Shown: positions 45,511 through 55,166, numbered from the stretch's first letter. The stretch is 64,000 nt of DNA from Methanocorpusculum sp. (GCA_017408885.1 JAFQTT010000013.1:19277-83276), one strand, 5' to 3'. Made by a program: numbers and translations. The notes: generated by a model not told the origin, from the letters alone.

Positions 45511-47187
45511 ATGTCCCGCAAACTCTTCCGCAATGATGCGGTAAAAGAAGTCCCATACACAAATGAATCAAAACGCTCCCTATACTCCATGCTTGAATTT
45601 GGAGCTGCCCATGCATCAGAGAAAGCAGAAGCACTTCAGTACTTCAACACATCAATATCATACAAAGAGCTTCTTGAACTTGTAAAAAACTGTGCAGCAG
45701 GATTAGTAAAACTCGGAGTTAAAAAAGGAGACAAAGTTACAATATGCCTCCCAAACATTCCGCAGTGTGTAATTGCCGTCTATGCAGTAAACAGAATCGG
45801 CGCTGTCTGCAACCTGGTTCACCCACTATCCACAAAAGAGGAGATTGAGTACGCAGTAAACCTTACAAAGAGCAGATTCATTCTCACATTCGAGATGAAC
45901 GAAGGACACTGCAAAGACATGGATGCAACTGTTATCAGATGCAGAACACCGCAGTATTTCCCAAAAACCCCGGTTGGTCTGATTACCAAGGCAGTCTATC
46001 ATCAAAAGGTAAAGAACGAACCAAGACTTGAGAATGCAGTTGAGTGGACAGACCTCATAAAAGGCGGAGCAGGCATCAGCCTTCCAGAAGACACAGTAAA
46101 ACCGGAAGATATCGCAGCCATCATGTACACAGGAGGGACAACCGGACATTCAAAAGGTGTGATGCTCTCGAATCAGGCAATCAACTACACATCATCCTGG
46201 CTTGTCAGATACTACACAACAGGCGACTCACATATAGGAGATGCAATCTTAGCGATTCTTCCAGTATTCCACGCCTTTGGTCTGGCTGTTGTAATCCACG
46301 TCCCGCTGTCGGCAGGTCTTCGCGTAATTCTTGTACCGCGCTTCAATCCAAAAGACTGCGCAAAAATCATCCGCCGCGAAAAGGTCGCATACCTCGCAGG
46401 AGTTCCTGTCATGTATGAACGCATGTATCCGTTCTTAAAAGATCATGACTGCTCATTTGTTAAACACGCAGTCTGCGGAGGAGATAAAGTCGGAGAAGAC
46501 CTCTTAAACCGTTACAATGAGCTCCTGAAAGATGAAACCGGCAGATGGAAGTTCCAGCCAGGATTCGGACTAACCGAGGCATGCGGAGCTTTTGCAGTAA
46601 CCCGCAAAGAATACCATTCATTTATCGACGGAAGTGTTGGAAAACCGTTTGACGGAATTGACATATGCCTTGTTGAGCCAGGAACAACCGAAGTTCTCCC
46701 AAACACAGAAGAAGGAGAGCTTTGTCTTAGAGGACCATCTCTGATGTCTGGATACTACGAAAACGAGCAGGCAACATCAGAAGTATTCCGCACACACGAC
46801 GACGGACTTGTATGGCTTCACACAGGAGATGTTGTAACTCTTACCGAAGACAACACAATTGTCTTCCGTTCCAGATACAAGCGCATGGTAAAGATTAACG
46901 GAATCAATGTCTACCCGACCTTAATCGAAAACACCATGGAGAAGTGCGAACCAATCTCAGAAGTCTGTGCTGTCGCAGTACCTTTCAAGAATGACAGAAG
47001 AATCAAACTTTATGTGACGCTAAAAGACAGGAAAGCAGACGAAGAGGCAGTGAAAGAAGAAATCATGACATACGCCAAGTCAAACCTAAACCACTGGAGC
47101 TGCCCGAAGTCCGTTGTTATCCTTGATGAGATGCCGCAGACAAAGATGAACAAGACAGACTACCGCGTACTTGAAAAACGCGGATAA
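45511..47187 (+). CDS. AMP-forming acyl-CoA synthetase
   Basis: A class I adenylate-forming enzyme of 558 residues. The P-loop MYTGGTTGHSKG lies near 208-219, and the C-terminal part has GELCLRGPSLMSGYY, W.HTGD and the KMVKINGINVYP hinge, with the catalytic lysine in QTKMNKTD. The substrate is probably a fatty or aromatic acid. It stands alone, 78 bases after arsR. Confidence 0.88.
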   Translation: MSRKLFRNDAVKEVPYTNESKRSLYSMLEFGAAHASEKAEALQYFNTSISYKELLELVKNCAAGLVKLGVKKGDKVTICLPNIPQCVIAVYAVNRIGAVCNLVHPLSTKEEIEYAVNLTKSRFILTFEMNEGHCKDMDATVIRCRTPQYFPKTPVGLITKAVYHQKVKNEPRLENAVEWTDLIKGGAGISLPEDTVKPEDIAAIMYTGGTTGHSKGVMLSNQAINYTSSWLVRYYTTGDSHIGDAILAILPVFHAFGLAVVIHVPLSAGLRVILVPRFNPKDCAKIIRREKVAYLAGVPVMYERMYPFLKDHDCSFVKHAVCGGDKVGEDLLNRYNELLKDETGRWKFQPGFGLTEACGAFAVTRKEYHSFIDGSVGKPFDGIDICLVEPGTTEVLPNTEEGELCLRGPSLMSGYYENEQATSEVFRTHDDGLVWLHTGDVVTLTEDNTIVFRSRYKRMVKINGINVYPTLIENTMEKCEPISEVCAVAVPFKNDRRIKLYVTLKDRKADEEAVKEEIMTYAKSNLNHWSCPKSVVILDEMPQTKMNKTDYRVLEKRG

Positions 47188-47260
47188 CACCACACACAAA
47201 TCCTATTTTTGTACCCCAACCCACTCATTTAAGTACTCTGAGCACAAACCTCAAAAGTAC

Positions 47261-47770
47261 ATGCCCTCAATATTAGTAACCTGTTACAGCAGGACTGGCA
47301 AAACAAAAGCCCTCGCTGAAGCCATAGGACGCGGGGCAAAAACCGTTGACGGAATCAATGTCGAGGTTCTTTCCTTCAACCGTATCAGTGCATCCGACTT
47401 GGTACGCTATGACGGAATTGTCTTAGGCTCTCCAGTATACTTTGGCGGAGTTGCCGCAGAACTCAAAGAACTCATCGACGACACAACCTTCGTCAGAGGA
47501 AAACTCGTTGGAAAAGTGGGCGCTGCATTCACAACAGCCGGAGACAGAACCGGAGGAAAAGAAACAGCAATTCTCTCCATCGTACAAGCCATGCTGATTC
47601 ATGGAATGATTGTCGTAGGAGACCCGATTAACCCGGAAACCGAAGATGCAGAACACAACGGAGGACACTACGGACTTGCCGCAGACGGCAAATTAACCGA
47701 AGCAGACTTCGCTCAGGCAGAACTCTTTGGAAAACATGTGGCAAACGTCGTAAAACGCGTTACCGCATAA
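47261..47770 (+). CDS. Flavodoxin-like (WrbA-type) NAD(P)H oxidoreductase
   Basis: A flavodoxin-fold protein of 169 residues that should bind FMN. CYSRTGKTKALAEAI is the phosphate-binding loop, and GSPVYFGGVAAELKEL and TTAGDRTGGKET are typical WrbA-like segments. The longest frame starts at 47171 inside the previous gene. ATG 47261 fits the family start and lies about 27 bases after a TATA-like CATTTAAGTAC (about 47226), so it is probably leaderless. T-rich sequence follows the stop. Confidence 0.9.
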   Translation: MPSILVTCYSRTGKTKALAEAIGRGAKTVDGINVEVLSFNRISASDLVRYDGIVLGSPVYFGGVAAELKELIDDTTFVRGKLVGKVGAAFTTAGDRTGGKETAILSIVQAMLIHGMIVVGDPINPETEDAEHNGGHYGLAADGKLTEADFAQAELFGKHVANVVKRVTA

Positions 47771-47794
47771 CTTCTTTTTTTTTAAAAAAAAAGA

Positions 47795-48139
47795 TTAGTG
47801 CTTCATCAGCGCTATATCAATGTATTCAGAAATCTTTGGAACAGACACTGCCCCGACCGGGACAAGTTCGCCGTTTACCAAAACGATTGGAAGAGGCGGG
47901 TGCTCTTTTGCAACAAGCTCTTTGACATACTCTGGAATTTCCTTATCCAAAGCAACAAGCTCTAAAACGACCTTCTCACCGTATTTCTCAGCAAGAGCCT
48001 TTTCGAGTGCCGGAAATGCAAAGGAGAGCTTTTCCTTTTCGAAGCACTCTTCAAGACCGCATGCTCTATCCTTATCACACGGGAACGGACCGCACGGGCG
48101 GTAAGTGAACCCGATAATGGAAACTGTAACAGGACTCAT
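47795..48139 (-). CDS. Thioredoxin-fold small protein
   Basis: A 114-residue protein with a thioredoxin-like layout (alternating strand and helix, LPIVLVNGELV near the end), but the usual CxxC is replaced by a cysteine-rich N-terminal stretch with CGPFPC and CGLEEC. A TTG six bases earlier is an alternative start, but the ATG is more usual. It lies 39 bases after a true thioredoxin gene on the same strand. A redox or metal-thiol role is inferred. Confidence 0.7.
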   Translation of the reverse strand: MSPVTVSIIGFTYRPCGPFPCDKDRACGLEECFEKEKLSFAFPALEKALAEKYGEKVVLELVALDKEIPEYVKELVAKEHPPLPIVLVNGELVPVGAVSVPKISEYIDIALMKH

Positions 48140-48178
48140 ATACAAATATAGGCGCTGTCAGAAAAAAAGGATGTTGTA

Positions 48179-48448
48179 TTAGTAAAGCGGTTCTAAGAGA
48201 GCGATAAGGGTAACTTCATCAGTCACACCCTCACGGCGGTGAATCACTTTTCCGTCCTTTTCGATGATTAAAGTCGGAACAACGCTGATACTGTATTTGT
48301 TTGCAAGATCAGGATGCTCATCAACATCAACCAGTTCAACATCGACCTTATCTGCAAGGCGCTCTTTGAGACTGTGTACAATTGGACTCTGAATTCTGCA
48401 CGGACCGCACCATGTTGCGAAGAAATCGTAGAGAATTGGTTTAGACAT
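48179..48448 (-). CDS. Thioredoxin/glutaredoxin-like protein
   Basis: A minimal thioredoxin of 89 residues with the active site WCGPC near residues 13-17 and the cis-proline loop VVPTLII. Methanogens have short thioredoxins of this type that act in disulfide reduction of metabolic enzymes. It is followed at 39 bases by a second thioredoxin-fold gene. Confidence 0.92.
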   Translation of the reverse strand: MSKPILYDFFATWCGPCRIQSPIVHSLKERLADKVDVELVDVDEHPDLANKYSISVVPTLIIEKDGKVIHRREGVTDEVTLIALLEPLY

Positions 48449-48484
48449 AATAGAAAATAGGTTAATATGACTAATATACCTTCT

Positions 48485-48535
48485 GATTGAGGAAAAAATA
48501 AAAATGACAGGACACCCTCTAACAGGATGCCTGTT
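48485..48535 (-). terminator. Stem-loop and T-run after the CBS-domain gene
   Basis: On the minus strand the palindrome AACAGG-ATG-CCTGTT (48519-48533, read either way) is followed about 15 bases on by a T-rich run. Confidence 0.4.
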
Positions 48536-48564
48536 TCAGCGGAAAACGCCTGCCTGATATATTT

Positions 48565-49419
48565 TTATTCAAAGAGTGCGCGAATCACATCACGGTCAAA
48601 GAGCATGCCGGAAAGTCTTCCGTCATTGTCAATGACCGGCATCTGATCAACTCTGCCGCGCTTCATCTTTAATGCACAGTCGCTGATCTCAGCGTTGTTT
48701 GGAACAGAGATGACCTTGGTAATCATGACATCTTTTACAGGTCTGTTTGGAAGCTCAACTTTCGAGATACCATAGGTAATTCTGTGGTTATCACGGATAC
48801 TCTCCCAGGTCCACTCGTCATCATCAGTACCAGTGGAGAAGTCGCTGGTCTGCACATCATCCTCAATCTTGGAACAGCGGATTAAATCACGCTCGGAGAT
48901 GATACCGGTTAAAACATTGTCAGAGTTTAAAATCGGCATTGCATCAACATGTGCAAGCTCCATGATACGTCCAACAACCGGAAGCGGAGTCTCTTCCCAG
49001 ATTGCAAAGGTCTTGTGGCTGACAAATGAGTCGCGGATTTCGCGTGCATCCTTTAACTTTGCAACAGCGCTGACGATATCAGATGCACTTAAGATACCAA
49101 CGAGATTTCCGTTGTCGATAACCGGCAGACGGCGGATGCGCATCTCAGTCATGATACGTGCAGCTTCTGCGATATCTGTGTCCGGCTCAATAGTGAGCGG
49201 ATCAGAGGTCATAAGAAGAGCAATCTGAGTTTCTTCAGGCTTTCTTAAGATGTCCTTTCTGGTAACGATTCCAAGAAGCTTCTTCTCTTCACCTTTTACC
49301 ACTGGAACACCGCTGATACCGGTTCTCTTTAAGATACGAAGAACATCGTCGCGGCTGGATGGAATCTCCACCGTTACGACGTCTTTTGTCATGAAATCTT
49401 TAGCAAGCATATCCGACAT
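48565..49419 (-). CDS. Four-CBS-domain protein
   Basis: A 284-residue protein made of two CBS pairs: each module shows the D.M...V..V pattern followed by G.P.V and GI.T..DI. Such Bateman modules sense adenosine nucleotides. It has no effector domain. I chose ATG 49419 (MSDMLAKDF), with a GGTGA Shine-Dalgarno just ahead, over a GTG at 49431. The role is unknown. A universal stress protein gene lies just upstream. Confidence 0.88.
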   Translation of the reverse strand: MSDMLAKDFMTKDVVTVEIPSSRDDVLRILKRTGISGVPVVKGEEKKLLGIVTRKDILRKPEETQIALLMTSDPLTIEPDTDIAEAARIMTEMRIRRLPVIDNGNLVGILSASDIVSAVAKLKDAREIRDSFVSHKTFAIWEETPLPVVGRIMELAHVDAMPILNSDNVLTGIISERDLIRCSKIEDDVQTSDFSTGTDDDEWTWESIRDNHRITYGISKVELPNRPVKDVMITKVISVPNNAEISDCALKMKRGRVDQMPVIDNDGRLSGMLFDRDVIRALFE

Positions 49420-49520
49420 AATATTCACCACAATTTCAAATCGAAATTGTATGTATTGGTATGCAGTTAATCAGTAAATAAATGGTCTCATTCGATACCA
49501 TCAATGTTTAAAAAAGGAGG

Positions 49521-49949
49521 TTAATTTCTGATAACCAGAATATTTGTTTTCGCATAGTTGACAACGTGTGATGAAACACTTCCAAGAAGGAGACGGTCAA
49601 GCTTGGATTTGCCAAGAGAGCCGACAATAATTAAATCGCAGCCCAGATCTTCGGCTGTTTTAATGATGGTATTTCCAGCGTGTCCAACCTCAAGATGGCT
49701 TTCTACAGAGAGTCCTGCTTCTTTTACTCTCAATGTGAGTTTGTCCAGAGTTTCCCGTCCTTCATCTTCGAAGCGCTTGTGCACAAGATCGCGTACACTG
49801 TCCCCCGGACCCGGAGAGATAAAACCTGCATCAATTACGTAAATTAAATGCAGCTCTGCCCCATTCTGCTTTGCAAGATCTACAGCTTTTTCAACAGCGC
49901 GCTCGCTGATTTCCGAACCGTCAACGGCAGTTAAAATCTTGTTGAACAT
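49521..49949 (-). CDS. Universal stress protein (UspA family)
   Basis: A 142-residue single-domain Usp with AVDGSEISERAVEKA at the start and the ATP-binding pattern G-xx-G-x9-G-S near the C-terminus (VGSLGKSKLDRLLLGSVS). It probably binds ATP. It lies about 100 bases upstream of the CBS-domain gene. The start ATG is only 12 bases from the end of the amidohydrolase gene, on the same strand. Confidence 0.93.
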   Translation of the reverse strand: MFNKILTAVDGSEISERAVEKAVDLAKQNGAELHLIYVIDAGFISPGPGDSVRDLVHKRFEDEGRETLDKLTLRVKEAGLSVESHLEVGHAGNTIIKTAEDLGCDLIIVGSLGKSKLDRLLLGSVSSHVVNYAKTNILVIRN

Positions 49950-49960
49950 AGTATGTACTC

Positions 49961-51016
49961 TTATTTTTCTGAATAAATAATTTCCCCATTAGACACAGTC
50001 TGACAAACATACCCGCGCCCAAGTCTCGTCAAAGCAGTTGTAAGAGGCTTTCTGCTAAGAGAAAGAAGACCTGCATCATCCATGACACACAGGTTTGCAG
50101 GTTTTCCCTCTTCGATTACAGAAGATGTACCTGCAAGAGAAAAACCGCCAGAAGCCATCGACAGAGTCTCTTCAGGTGTTGTTTTGTATACAGTCATGAG
50201 AAACGCGCACTCCGCAGCCATATCAGGAGAGACGAACATGACATTATCCGTTCCAAGATAAACGCGGCATCCAGCATCCAAAAGCTCGCGGACAGGAGGT
50301 TTTTTTGCAGAATCAGTGACACCAAGAAGCCAGTTCGAGCGCGGACACAAGACAACAGCAATATCCTCATCAGCCGCGCGGCGAATGTCCTGAGGTCTGA
50401 AATTTGTTGCATGGATAATTAAATCAGGCTCAAGCTCGAAAGCAGGTTCAATATCTTTTATCCCGCCCTCGCCTGCATGGACAGCAACAAGCTTTCCAGC
50501 CCTCTTCGCAGCTGCCGCAGCCTCAATCTCAGAATCCAGACGATGCGCGTTAGAAAGACCAAGACCTGCTGATTCTGCTGTCAGCTCACCCCCGTCGCGT
50601 CCAAGAATTACAGGAGTGATTCCGGAAATTCCTGCAGAAGAAATTGCAGAAACCCCCGCCGCACCACCCTCGCGGAAATCAGCAAAACCAGTTGTACCTC
50701 CCTGAACCATAAACTCCATTGTATGACGCATTGCAGAGATTAGTTTATCTTGTGAAGTTTCGCGAAGAATTACATGCTTTAGACCATCCGGCGGGGCTAC
50801 CAGTTCTTTTAGCGGACGATCAATTGGAGTATCTAAAGCAACGGTGTCTCCAATATGCGTGTGAGCATTAAAAAATGCAGGCAGGATTAGTTTTCCAGAA
50901 TTCCCGCGCGCGGGAGAAATATCAGTAATAACCCCATTATTTATCGTTAGTTCCACATTTTCAGGCCTGAAATCAGAACCCAAAAACGCAGTTCCGGTTA
51001 ATTGTATATTATCCAT
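49961..51016 (-). CDS. Amidohydrolase (deaminase-like)
   Basis: A 351-residue metal-dependent hydrolase of the cytosine or adenosine deaminase/chlorohydrolase superfamily. The HxH motif NAHTH, a later VHAGEG histidine, the IIHATNF histidine and the GTDNV aspartate are all in place. The short N-terminal beta-sandwich is present. The substrate cannot be assigned; a nucleoside or S-adenosylhomocysteine-related role is possible. Divergent from sec61-beta, with 53 bases between the starts. Confidence 0.88.
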   Translation of the reverse strand: MDNIQLTGTAFLGSDFRPENVELTINNGVITDISPARGNSGKLILPAFFNAHTHIGDTVALDTPIDRPLKELVAPPDGLKHVILRETSQDKLISAMRHTMEFMVQGGTTGFADFREGGAAGVSAISSAGISGITPVILGRDGGELTAESAGLGLSNAHRLDSEIEAAAAAKRAGKLVAVHAGEGGIKDIEPAFELEPDLIIHATNFRPQDIRRAADEDIAVVLCPRSNWLLGVTDSAKKPPVRELLDAGCRVYLGTDNVMFVSPDMAAECAFLMTVYKTTPEETLSMASGGFSLAGTSSVIEEGKPANLCVMDDAGLLSLSRKPLTTALTRLGRGYVCQTVSNGEIIYSEK

Positions 51017-51035
51017 TTACGTATCTTTCCCTCTT

Positions 51036-51047
51036 CTTTTATATGGG
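51036..51047 (+). promoter_or_regulatory. TATA box of the Sec61-beta gene
   Basis: CTTTTATATGGG lies 23-34 bases ahead of the ATG, the distance expected if the transcript is leaderless. Confidence 0.5.
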
Positions 51048-51069
51048 TAGAGGTTCAATATAATATGAT

Positions 51070-51231
51070 ATGGCTCAGAAAAGTTCGGGACGCGGGCTTT
51101 CTTCCTCTGCAGGTCTTGTTACCTACTATGATGCAGATGATAAGAAGGCAATCCACATTAAGCCGGCTGCAGTTTTAATCACCGCAGCAGTTATCGGCGT
51201 AGTAATTTACGTACTGAATCTTATCTTCTAA
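51070..51231 (+). CDS. secG: Preprotein translocase subunit Sec61-beta (SecG)
   Basis: A 53-residue protein with the archaeal Sec61-beta layout: a basic N-terminus (MAQKSSGRG), a GLVTYYDADDKKAIHIKP segment and a single C-terminal membrane helix (about 33-52). It is part of the SecYEG translocon. The gene is too short to be noticed by length alone and lies between the divergent amidohydrolase gene and a convergent TIM-barrel-like gene. Confidence 0.93.
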   Translation: MAQKSSGRGLSSSAGLVTYYDADDKKAIHIKPAAVLITAAVIGVVIYVLNLIF

Positions 51232-51249
51232 GATTCAAAAATATTCTTT

Positions 51250-52014
51250 TTACTCTTCTGCTTTAATTTTCAACTCTGAAAGATTCTTCCAGTATTCGCT
51301 GCCGTCCCCGTATCCTGCGGTGAAGATGTATTCCTTGTCGAAGAAATTAAGCGCGGTTTTAAGTGCCTCAGAATCAGCATCGCGTATGTATACATAGCGA
51401 ATCTGATAACAGTCCAGAAGTTCATCCAGTCGGCTTGCTGACTTGAAATCTACAACAATGTCGCGCGACATCTCAAGAACCCGCTCCAACTCGGAATCTG
51501 GAACACTCCAGAGATATTTTCTGCCGCGAAGAACTTCAAGCTCCAAATCATCAGGGAAATCAGCATGAAGAACCACACGGCAAGCCCCGTTATCACGCAG
51601 TTCGCGGGAGATAAATTTGTACGCATCAGCACCTGCCGCAAAAAACTCCTCTGAATCCTTGTAGTATGCATCAGTCAGATTCAGATTCGAAAACGCCGGA
51701 AGAGCAAAGCCTGAGTGTTTGATTTTTACCGCGCGCAGATCATCCCTGATTGGTTCTGCATCGAGCAGGAAATCCTGTGTAACCTTGTCCTCGAATCCAA
51801 GAACATCTTTTATGCGCGGAGTGTAAAAGATACCGCCGGCGCAGGTTTCTGCCGCATGCGGTTTTTGTGCTGAAAGAGAGCTTTGGAGATTGTATGTGAT
51901 AATATCTGCTGTGTTTCCCTTAATTTTTGAAATCCATTCGGCAACATCTGCCGCATCCGGCATTTCCTCTGCCGGAGAACCTAAGGATATTAGTGGAAAC
52001 ACAATCTCTCGCAT
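51250..52014 (-). CDS. Methanogen protein of unknown function
   Basis: A soluble 254-residue protein I cannot assign. It has alternating strands and helices (IVVDFKSA, YVYIRDAD, EYIFTAGYGDGS) that suggest a TIM-barrel or Rossmann-like fold, but no clear catalytic motif. The frame has no signal peptide or membrane helix. It is divergent from metG by about 85 bases and convergent with sec61-beta. Confidence 0.7.
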   Translation of the reverse strand: MREIVFPLISLGSPAEEMPDAADVAEWISKIKGNTADIITYNLQSSLSAQKPHAAETCAGGIFYTPRIKDVLGFEDKVTQDFLLDAEPIRDDLRAVKIKHSGFALPAFSNLNLTDAYYKDSEEFFAAGADAYKFISRELRDNGACRVVLHADFPDDLELEVLRGRKYLWSVPDSELERVLEMSRDIVVDFKSASRLDELLDCYQIRYVYIRDADSEALKTALNFFDKEYIFTAGYGDGSEYWKNLSELKIKAEE

Positions 52015-52098
52015 GATTATACCTTCACCTTTACATCAGATAAAACCCCATGTCCAAGCAATCAATTCATACTCTCTCGCACCAAATACATACATCAC

Positions 52099-54117
52099 AT
52101 GAATAAACCCACCGTTGTAACATGCGGTCTGCCCTACACCAACGGCTTATGCCACTTAGGACACCTCCGCACATATATCCCGGGAGATTTCTATGTCAGA
52201 TATCTCCGCCGGCTGGGAGAGGACATTGTATTTGTCTGCGGTTCCGACAATCACGGAACACCAATCGTCGTATCCGCAGAGGCTGAAAAGGTCTCCCCGC
52301 GTGCCATTTCCGAGCGTTACCATGAGCACTTCGATGAAGTTTTCAAGGCCATGGGTGTTCGCTTCGACCGCTTCGGCATGACCGATGACGAGACCAATCA
52401 TCAGAGAACAACTTCAATCCTCAACAAATTAATCGAGAAAGGATACGTCTACGAGCAGGTCATTCAGCAGAGTTACTGCCCGAAGTGCGGAAGATTCTTA
52501 CCCGACCGCTACGTGGAAGGAACATGCCCCTACTGTGGTAAGCACGCAAGAGGAGATGAGTGCGATCAGGGATGCGGAAGACACTTAGAGCCGGGAGAGA
52601 TTTTAGACCCGCAGTGTGCAACCTGCGGAACTAAAGCAGAGCTTCGCGAGCAGAAGCATTACTACTTCAAGCTCAGCGCATTCAGAGACTATCTCTTAGA
52701 GTATCTCCCGTCGCTGCAGGGAACCATCAACGCCAGAAACTATGCAATCGGATGGGTTGAGAATGAGTTAAAGGACTGGTGTATCACCCGTATGATGGAC
52801 TGGGGAGTGCGCTTCCCGGGCACTGACGATTTAGTCTGCTATGTGTGGGTTGATGCTCCAATCGGATACATCTCTTTCACTGAAGAGTGGGCAAAGGAGC
52901 ACAATGATTCCTGGAAGAAGTACTGGTGTGACGGAGACCGCGTACACTTCATTGGATCTGACATCATTTACCACCACTGTGTGTTCTGGCCGGCAATGCT
53001 GCACGGGGCAGGATACCAGCCGCCGACAGCGGTCGTCGCTTCAGGAATGGTCACTATTGAGGGTGAGAAGTTCTCGAAGTCCCGCGGATATGTTGTCTGG
53101 ACAAAAGAGGATTACCTCGATAAGGGACTTCCGGCAGATTATCTGAGATATTATCTCTTAGACTACACAAGCCACACCAGGGAACTTGATTTCAGCTGGA
53201 AGGAGTTCCAGGCAAGAATCAACAATGAGCTTGTAAATACTTTCGGAAACTTCGCAAACCGCAGTATGACGCTTGTTAAGAACAAGTTAGGTCATATGCC
53301 GACTGTTGATGTTCAGCCGGAAATCTTTGAGGAGATTAAAAAGTCCCTTGCTCTGATTGAGGAGAATGTAAGAGCCTATGAGTTCAAGGCAGCAGTCGAT
53401 AATATCCTCCTTCTTGCAGGATACGGAAACAGTTACATCTCAAACGCTGCTCCGTGGAAGCTGTTAAAAGAGGATGTTCCGGCAGCAGAGCAGGTCTTAA
53501 AGAACTGTCTCCAGATTGTGAAGGCCTGTGCCCTTGTTATGCAGCCGGTTATGCCGGAGTCTTCCCAGAAGCTCTGGGAGATGCTCGGATACACTGATTT
53601 AATCGAGAACCACCCAATAAGCGATGCTCTTGTTCCGTTCGAGAACACTGAGCTTGGAGATGTAAAGCCGCTGTTCCCAAGAATTGAGGATAAGCAGAGA
53701 GAAGAGCTTGAGGCAACGCTTGCAAAGCGCTGTGAAGAGGCAAAAGCAAAAGCAGAAGGTAAGAATATGACGGAAACTGTACTTGAACCAATTTCTGAAG
53801 AGATCGTAACGATTGATGATGTAGCAAAGCTTGATCTTCGCGTCGGCGAGGTCATTAAGGCAGAGAAGGTGCCGAAGACAGAAAAGCTTCTGCGCTTACA
53901 GGTCGACATCGGACATGAGGTTCGCCAGATTGTATCAAGCATTGCCCTTGAGTACACTCCGGAGGAGATGGTTGGCAAGAAGATTATCGTTATTGTGAAC
54001 TTAAAGCCGGCAAAGTTCCGCGGTGAGGAGAGCAATGGTATGCTGTTTGCAGCAGGTGATGAGGCATCTCTCTTAATTCCGCTCCGCGATGTGCCGAACG
54101 GAACTAAGGTTCACTAA
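52099..54117 (+). CDS. metG: Methionyl-tRNA synthetase
   Basis: A class I synthetase with PYTNGLCHLGHLRTY (HIGH-type), two zinc knuckles (CPKC/CPYC and CDQGC/CATC, about 135-180) and KFSKSRG (KMSKS-type, about 325). The C-terminus carries a fused EMAP-like tRNA-binding domain (about 568-672), as often found in archaea. At 672 residues it is full length. T-rich sequence follows the stop. Confidence 0.97.
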   Translation: MNKPTVVTCGLPYTNGLCHLGHLRTYIPGDFYVRYLRRLGEDIVFVCGSDNHGTPIVVSAEAEKVSPRAISERYHEHFDEVFKAMGVRFDRFGMTDDETNHQRTTSILNKLIEKGYVYEQVIQQSYCPKCGRFLPDRYVEGTCPYCGKHARGDECDQGCGRHLEPGEILDPQCATCGTKAELREQKHYYFKLSAFRDYLLEYLPSLQGTINARNYAIGWVENELKDWCITRMMDWGVRFPGTDDLVCYVWVDAPIGYISFTEEWAKEHNDSWKKYWCDGDRVHFIGSDIIYHHCVFWPAMLHGAGYQPPTAVVASGMVTIEGEKFSKSRGYVVWTKEDYLDKGLPADYLRYYLLDYTSHTRELDFSWKEFQARINNELVNTFGNFANRSMTLVKNKLGHMPTVDVQPEIFEEIKKSLALIEENVRAYEFKAAVDNILLLAGYGNSYISNAAPWKLLKEDVPAAEQVLKNCLQIVKACALVMQPVMPESSQKLWEMLGYTDLIENHPISDALVPFENTELGDVKPLFPRIEDKQREELEATLAKRCEEAKAKAEGKNMTETVLEPISEEIVTIDDVAKLDLRVGEVIKAEKVPKTEKLLRLQVDIGHEVRQIVSSIALEYTPEEMVGKKIIVIVNLKPAKFRGEESNGMLFAAGDEASLLIPLRDVPNGTKVH

Positions 54118-54134
54118 TTTTCTTTTTTTTTTGC
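54118..54134 (+). terminator. T-run terminator after metG
   Basis: Within 15 bases of the stop there is a run of more than ten T. Confidence 0.45.
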
Positions 54135-54307
54135 AGTTTGAGCTTTGTTTTTGATTTCAGTGTGTTTTTGGAATGCGCATTGAGTTTAGGGCTGTTTTTG
54201 CGGTTGTTTTTATTTTAGCTGTTTGACCCGGGTTGTGATTGTTGATTTTTCGACGATTCTTGCTGTGAAGAAATTAATAAGAATAAAAAAAGTGTCCCTG
54301 AAGGCAT

Positions 54308-54491
54308 TTGTGGGCATGTGGGCAGCCCATAACCTCTGGTTGTATGTTTTTATAGTTTTAAAAAGAAACGATAACAACAAGAGAAACGCTCTTTTGAAAG
54401 AGTTTGTCTCTTTTGGAAAGATAAACTCTTTTATGCGAAAAATTGGTTAAATGATTTTTGTTGATTTTGATTTGTGGGCAGTTGCCCACAA
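54308..54491. repeat. TGTGGGCA words in tandem and inverted orientation
   Basis: TTGTGGGCA at 54308-54316 is followed directly by TGTGGGCA at 54317-54324. About 150 bases further, TTGTGGGCA (54472-54480) and its exact inverse TGCCCACAA (54483-54491) form a 9-bp-arm palindrome with a two-base centre. This could be an operator or binding site of unknown use. Confidence 0.6.
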
Positions 54492-55004
54492 GTCTGTTTA
54501 CGGGTTATCTTCTAAAATGGTATTAAATAATATAGGGTGTGAATTCGGAATATTTTGTGTGTATTTTCCCATGTGTACGCGCTGTTACTGAAGTGTTTTT
54601 GGGTTGTTGAATGTATCTTTTTTTATCCCACTGCCCGCACGCCCTTTGGTCGTGCTCAATGGCTCGAGCGCACTCTCGCCCCCCGCCTGAGCGCTCGCAC
54701 GTCTCTTCGAGCCGTGCTCACCGCTTGAGTCGCCTCACGGCGCCTCGCGCTGCTCGCTGTCGCGGGTAGGCGGGTTGTTTAGTTCTTGTAAGAATCCACT
54801 GCTCCGCCTGCCCGCTACGCTGTCGCGGCGGGCTTAACGGCGGAGGAGGTTTGGAAGGATTTTGGATTTGGTGTTTGACCGACTCGCCTACAAAAAACCG
54901 CAGACCCGCTCCACACGCTGTCGCGTGTTTCGCATGCCTGCTTCCGACTGCTCCTTCGGGCTTCGCCCTCGGCGCACTCGTCTTTTTTGTTTTACGGCTC
55001 GCTG

Positions 55005-55036
55005 ATATGCAGAGAGTGGGCGGGGCACAGGCGTTC
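55005..55036 (+). repeat. Left copy of the 32-bp GxxExxY leader block
   Basis: Matches 63859-63890 on the opposite strand at 28 of 32 positions, including the identical GGGCGGGGCACAGGCGTTC. It lies about 130 bases ahead of the first GxxExxY gene. Confidence 0.8.
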
Positions 55037-55166
55037 TATCCCAAGGAAGATAATGCCCCTGGTCTTGTCAGCCTTCGGCTTCCAATCCCAGAAGCAATAT
55101 CATCCTTGGGCTGTCACGCCAGCCTCAGAGCCCGCCTGGTTCCCGGGCAGGCTTCGGAGTTATATT

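Larger units (their letters stand above)
54135..55166. other. Gene-free kilobase, left edge of the defence island
   Basis: No credible gene. 54150-54600 is AT-rich and holds four TGTGGGCA words, listed separately. A 75-codon frame at 54223-54450 starts with TTG and has no support. From about 54630 the sequence turns GC-rich with many short inverted repeats, and it carries the ordered blocks also found upstream of the second GxxExxY gene (GACTGCTCCTT 54946-54956, CGGCGCACTCG 54970-54980, and the 32-base block 55005-55036). It reads as a leader or junction rather than coding sequence. Confidence 0.6.

Noticed and set aside
54223..54450. 75-codon frame starting at TTG between metG and the defence island
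   Set aside because: Non-ATG start without Shine-Dalgarno, no recognisable domain, and it includes the TGTGGGCA repeats.
54987..55166. 60-codon N-terminal extension of the left GxxExxY protein
   Set aside because: The right paralogue starts at the equivalent of 55167, and the extension runs through the conserved noncoding blocks.
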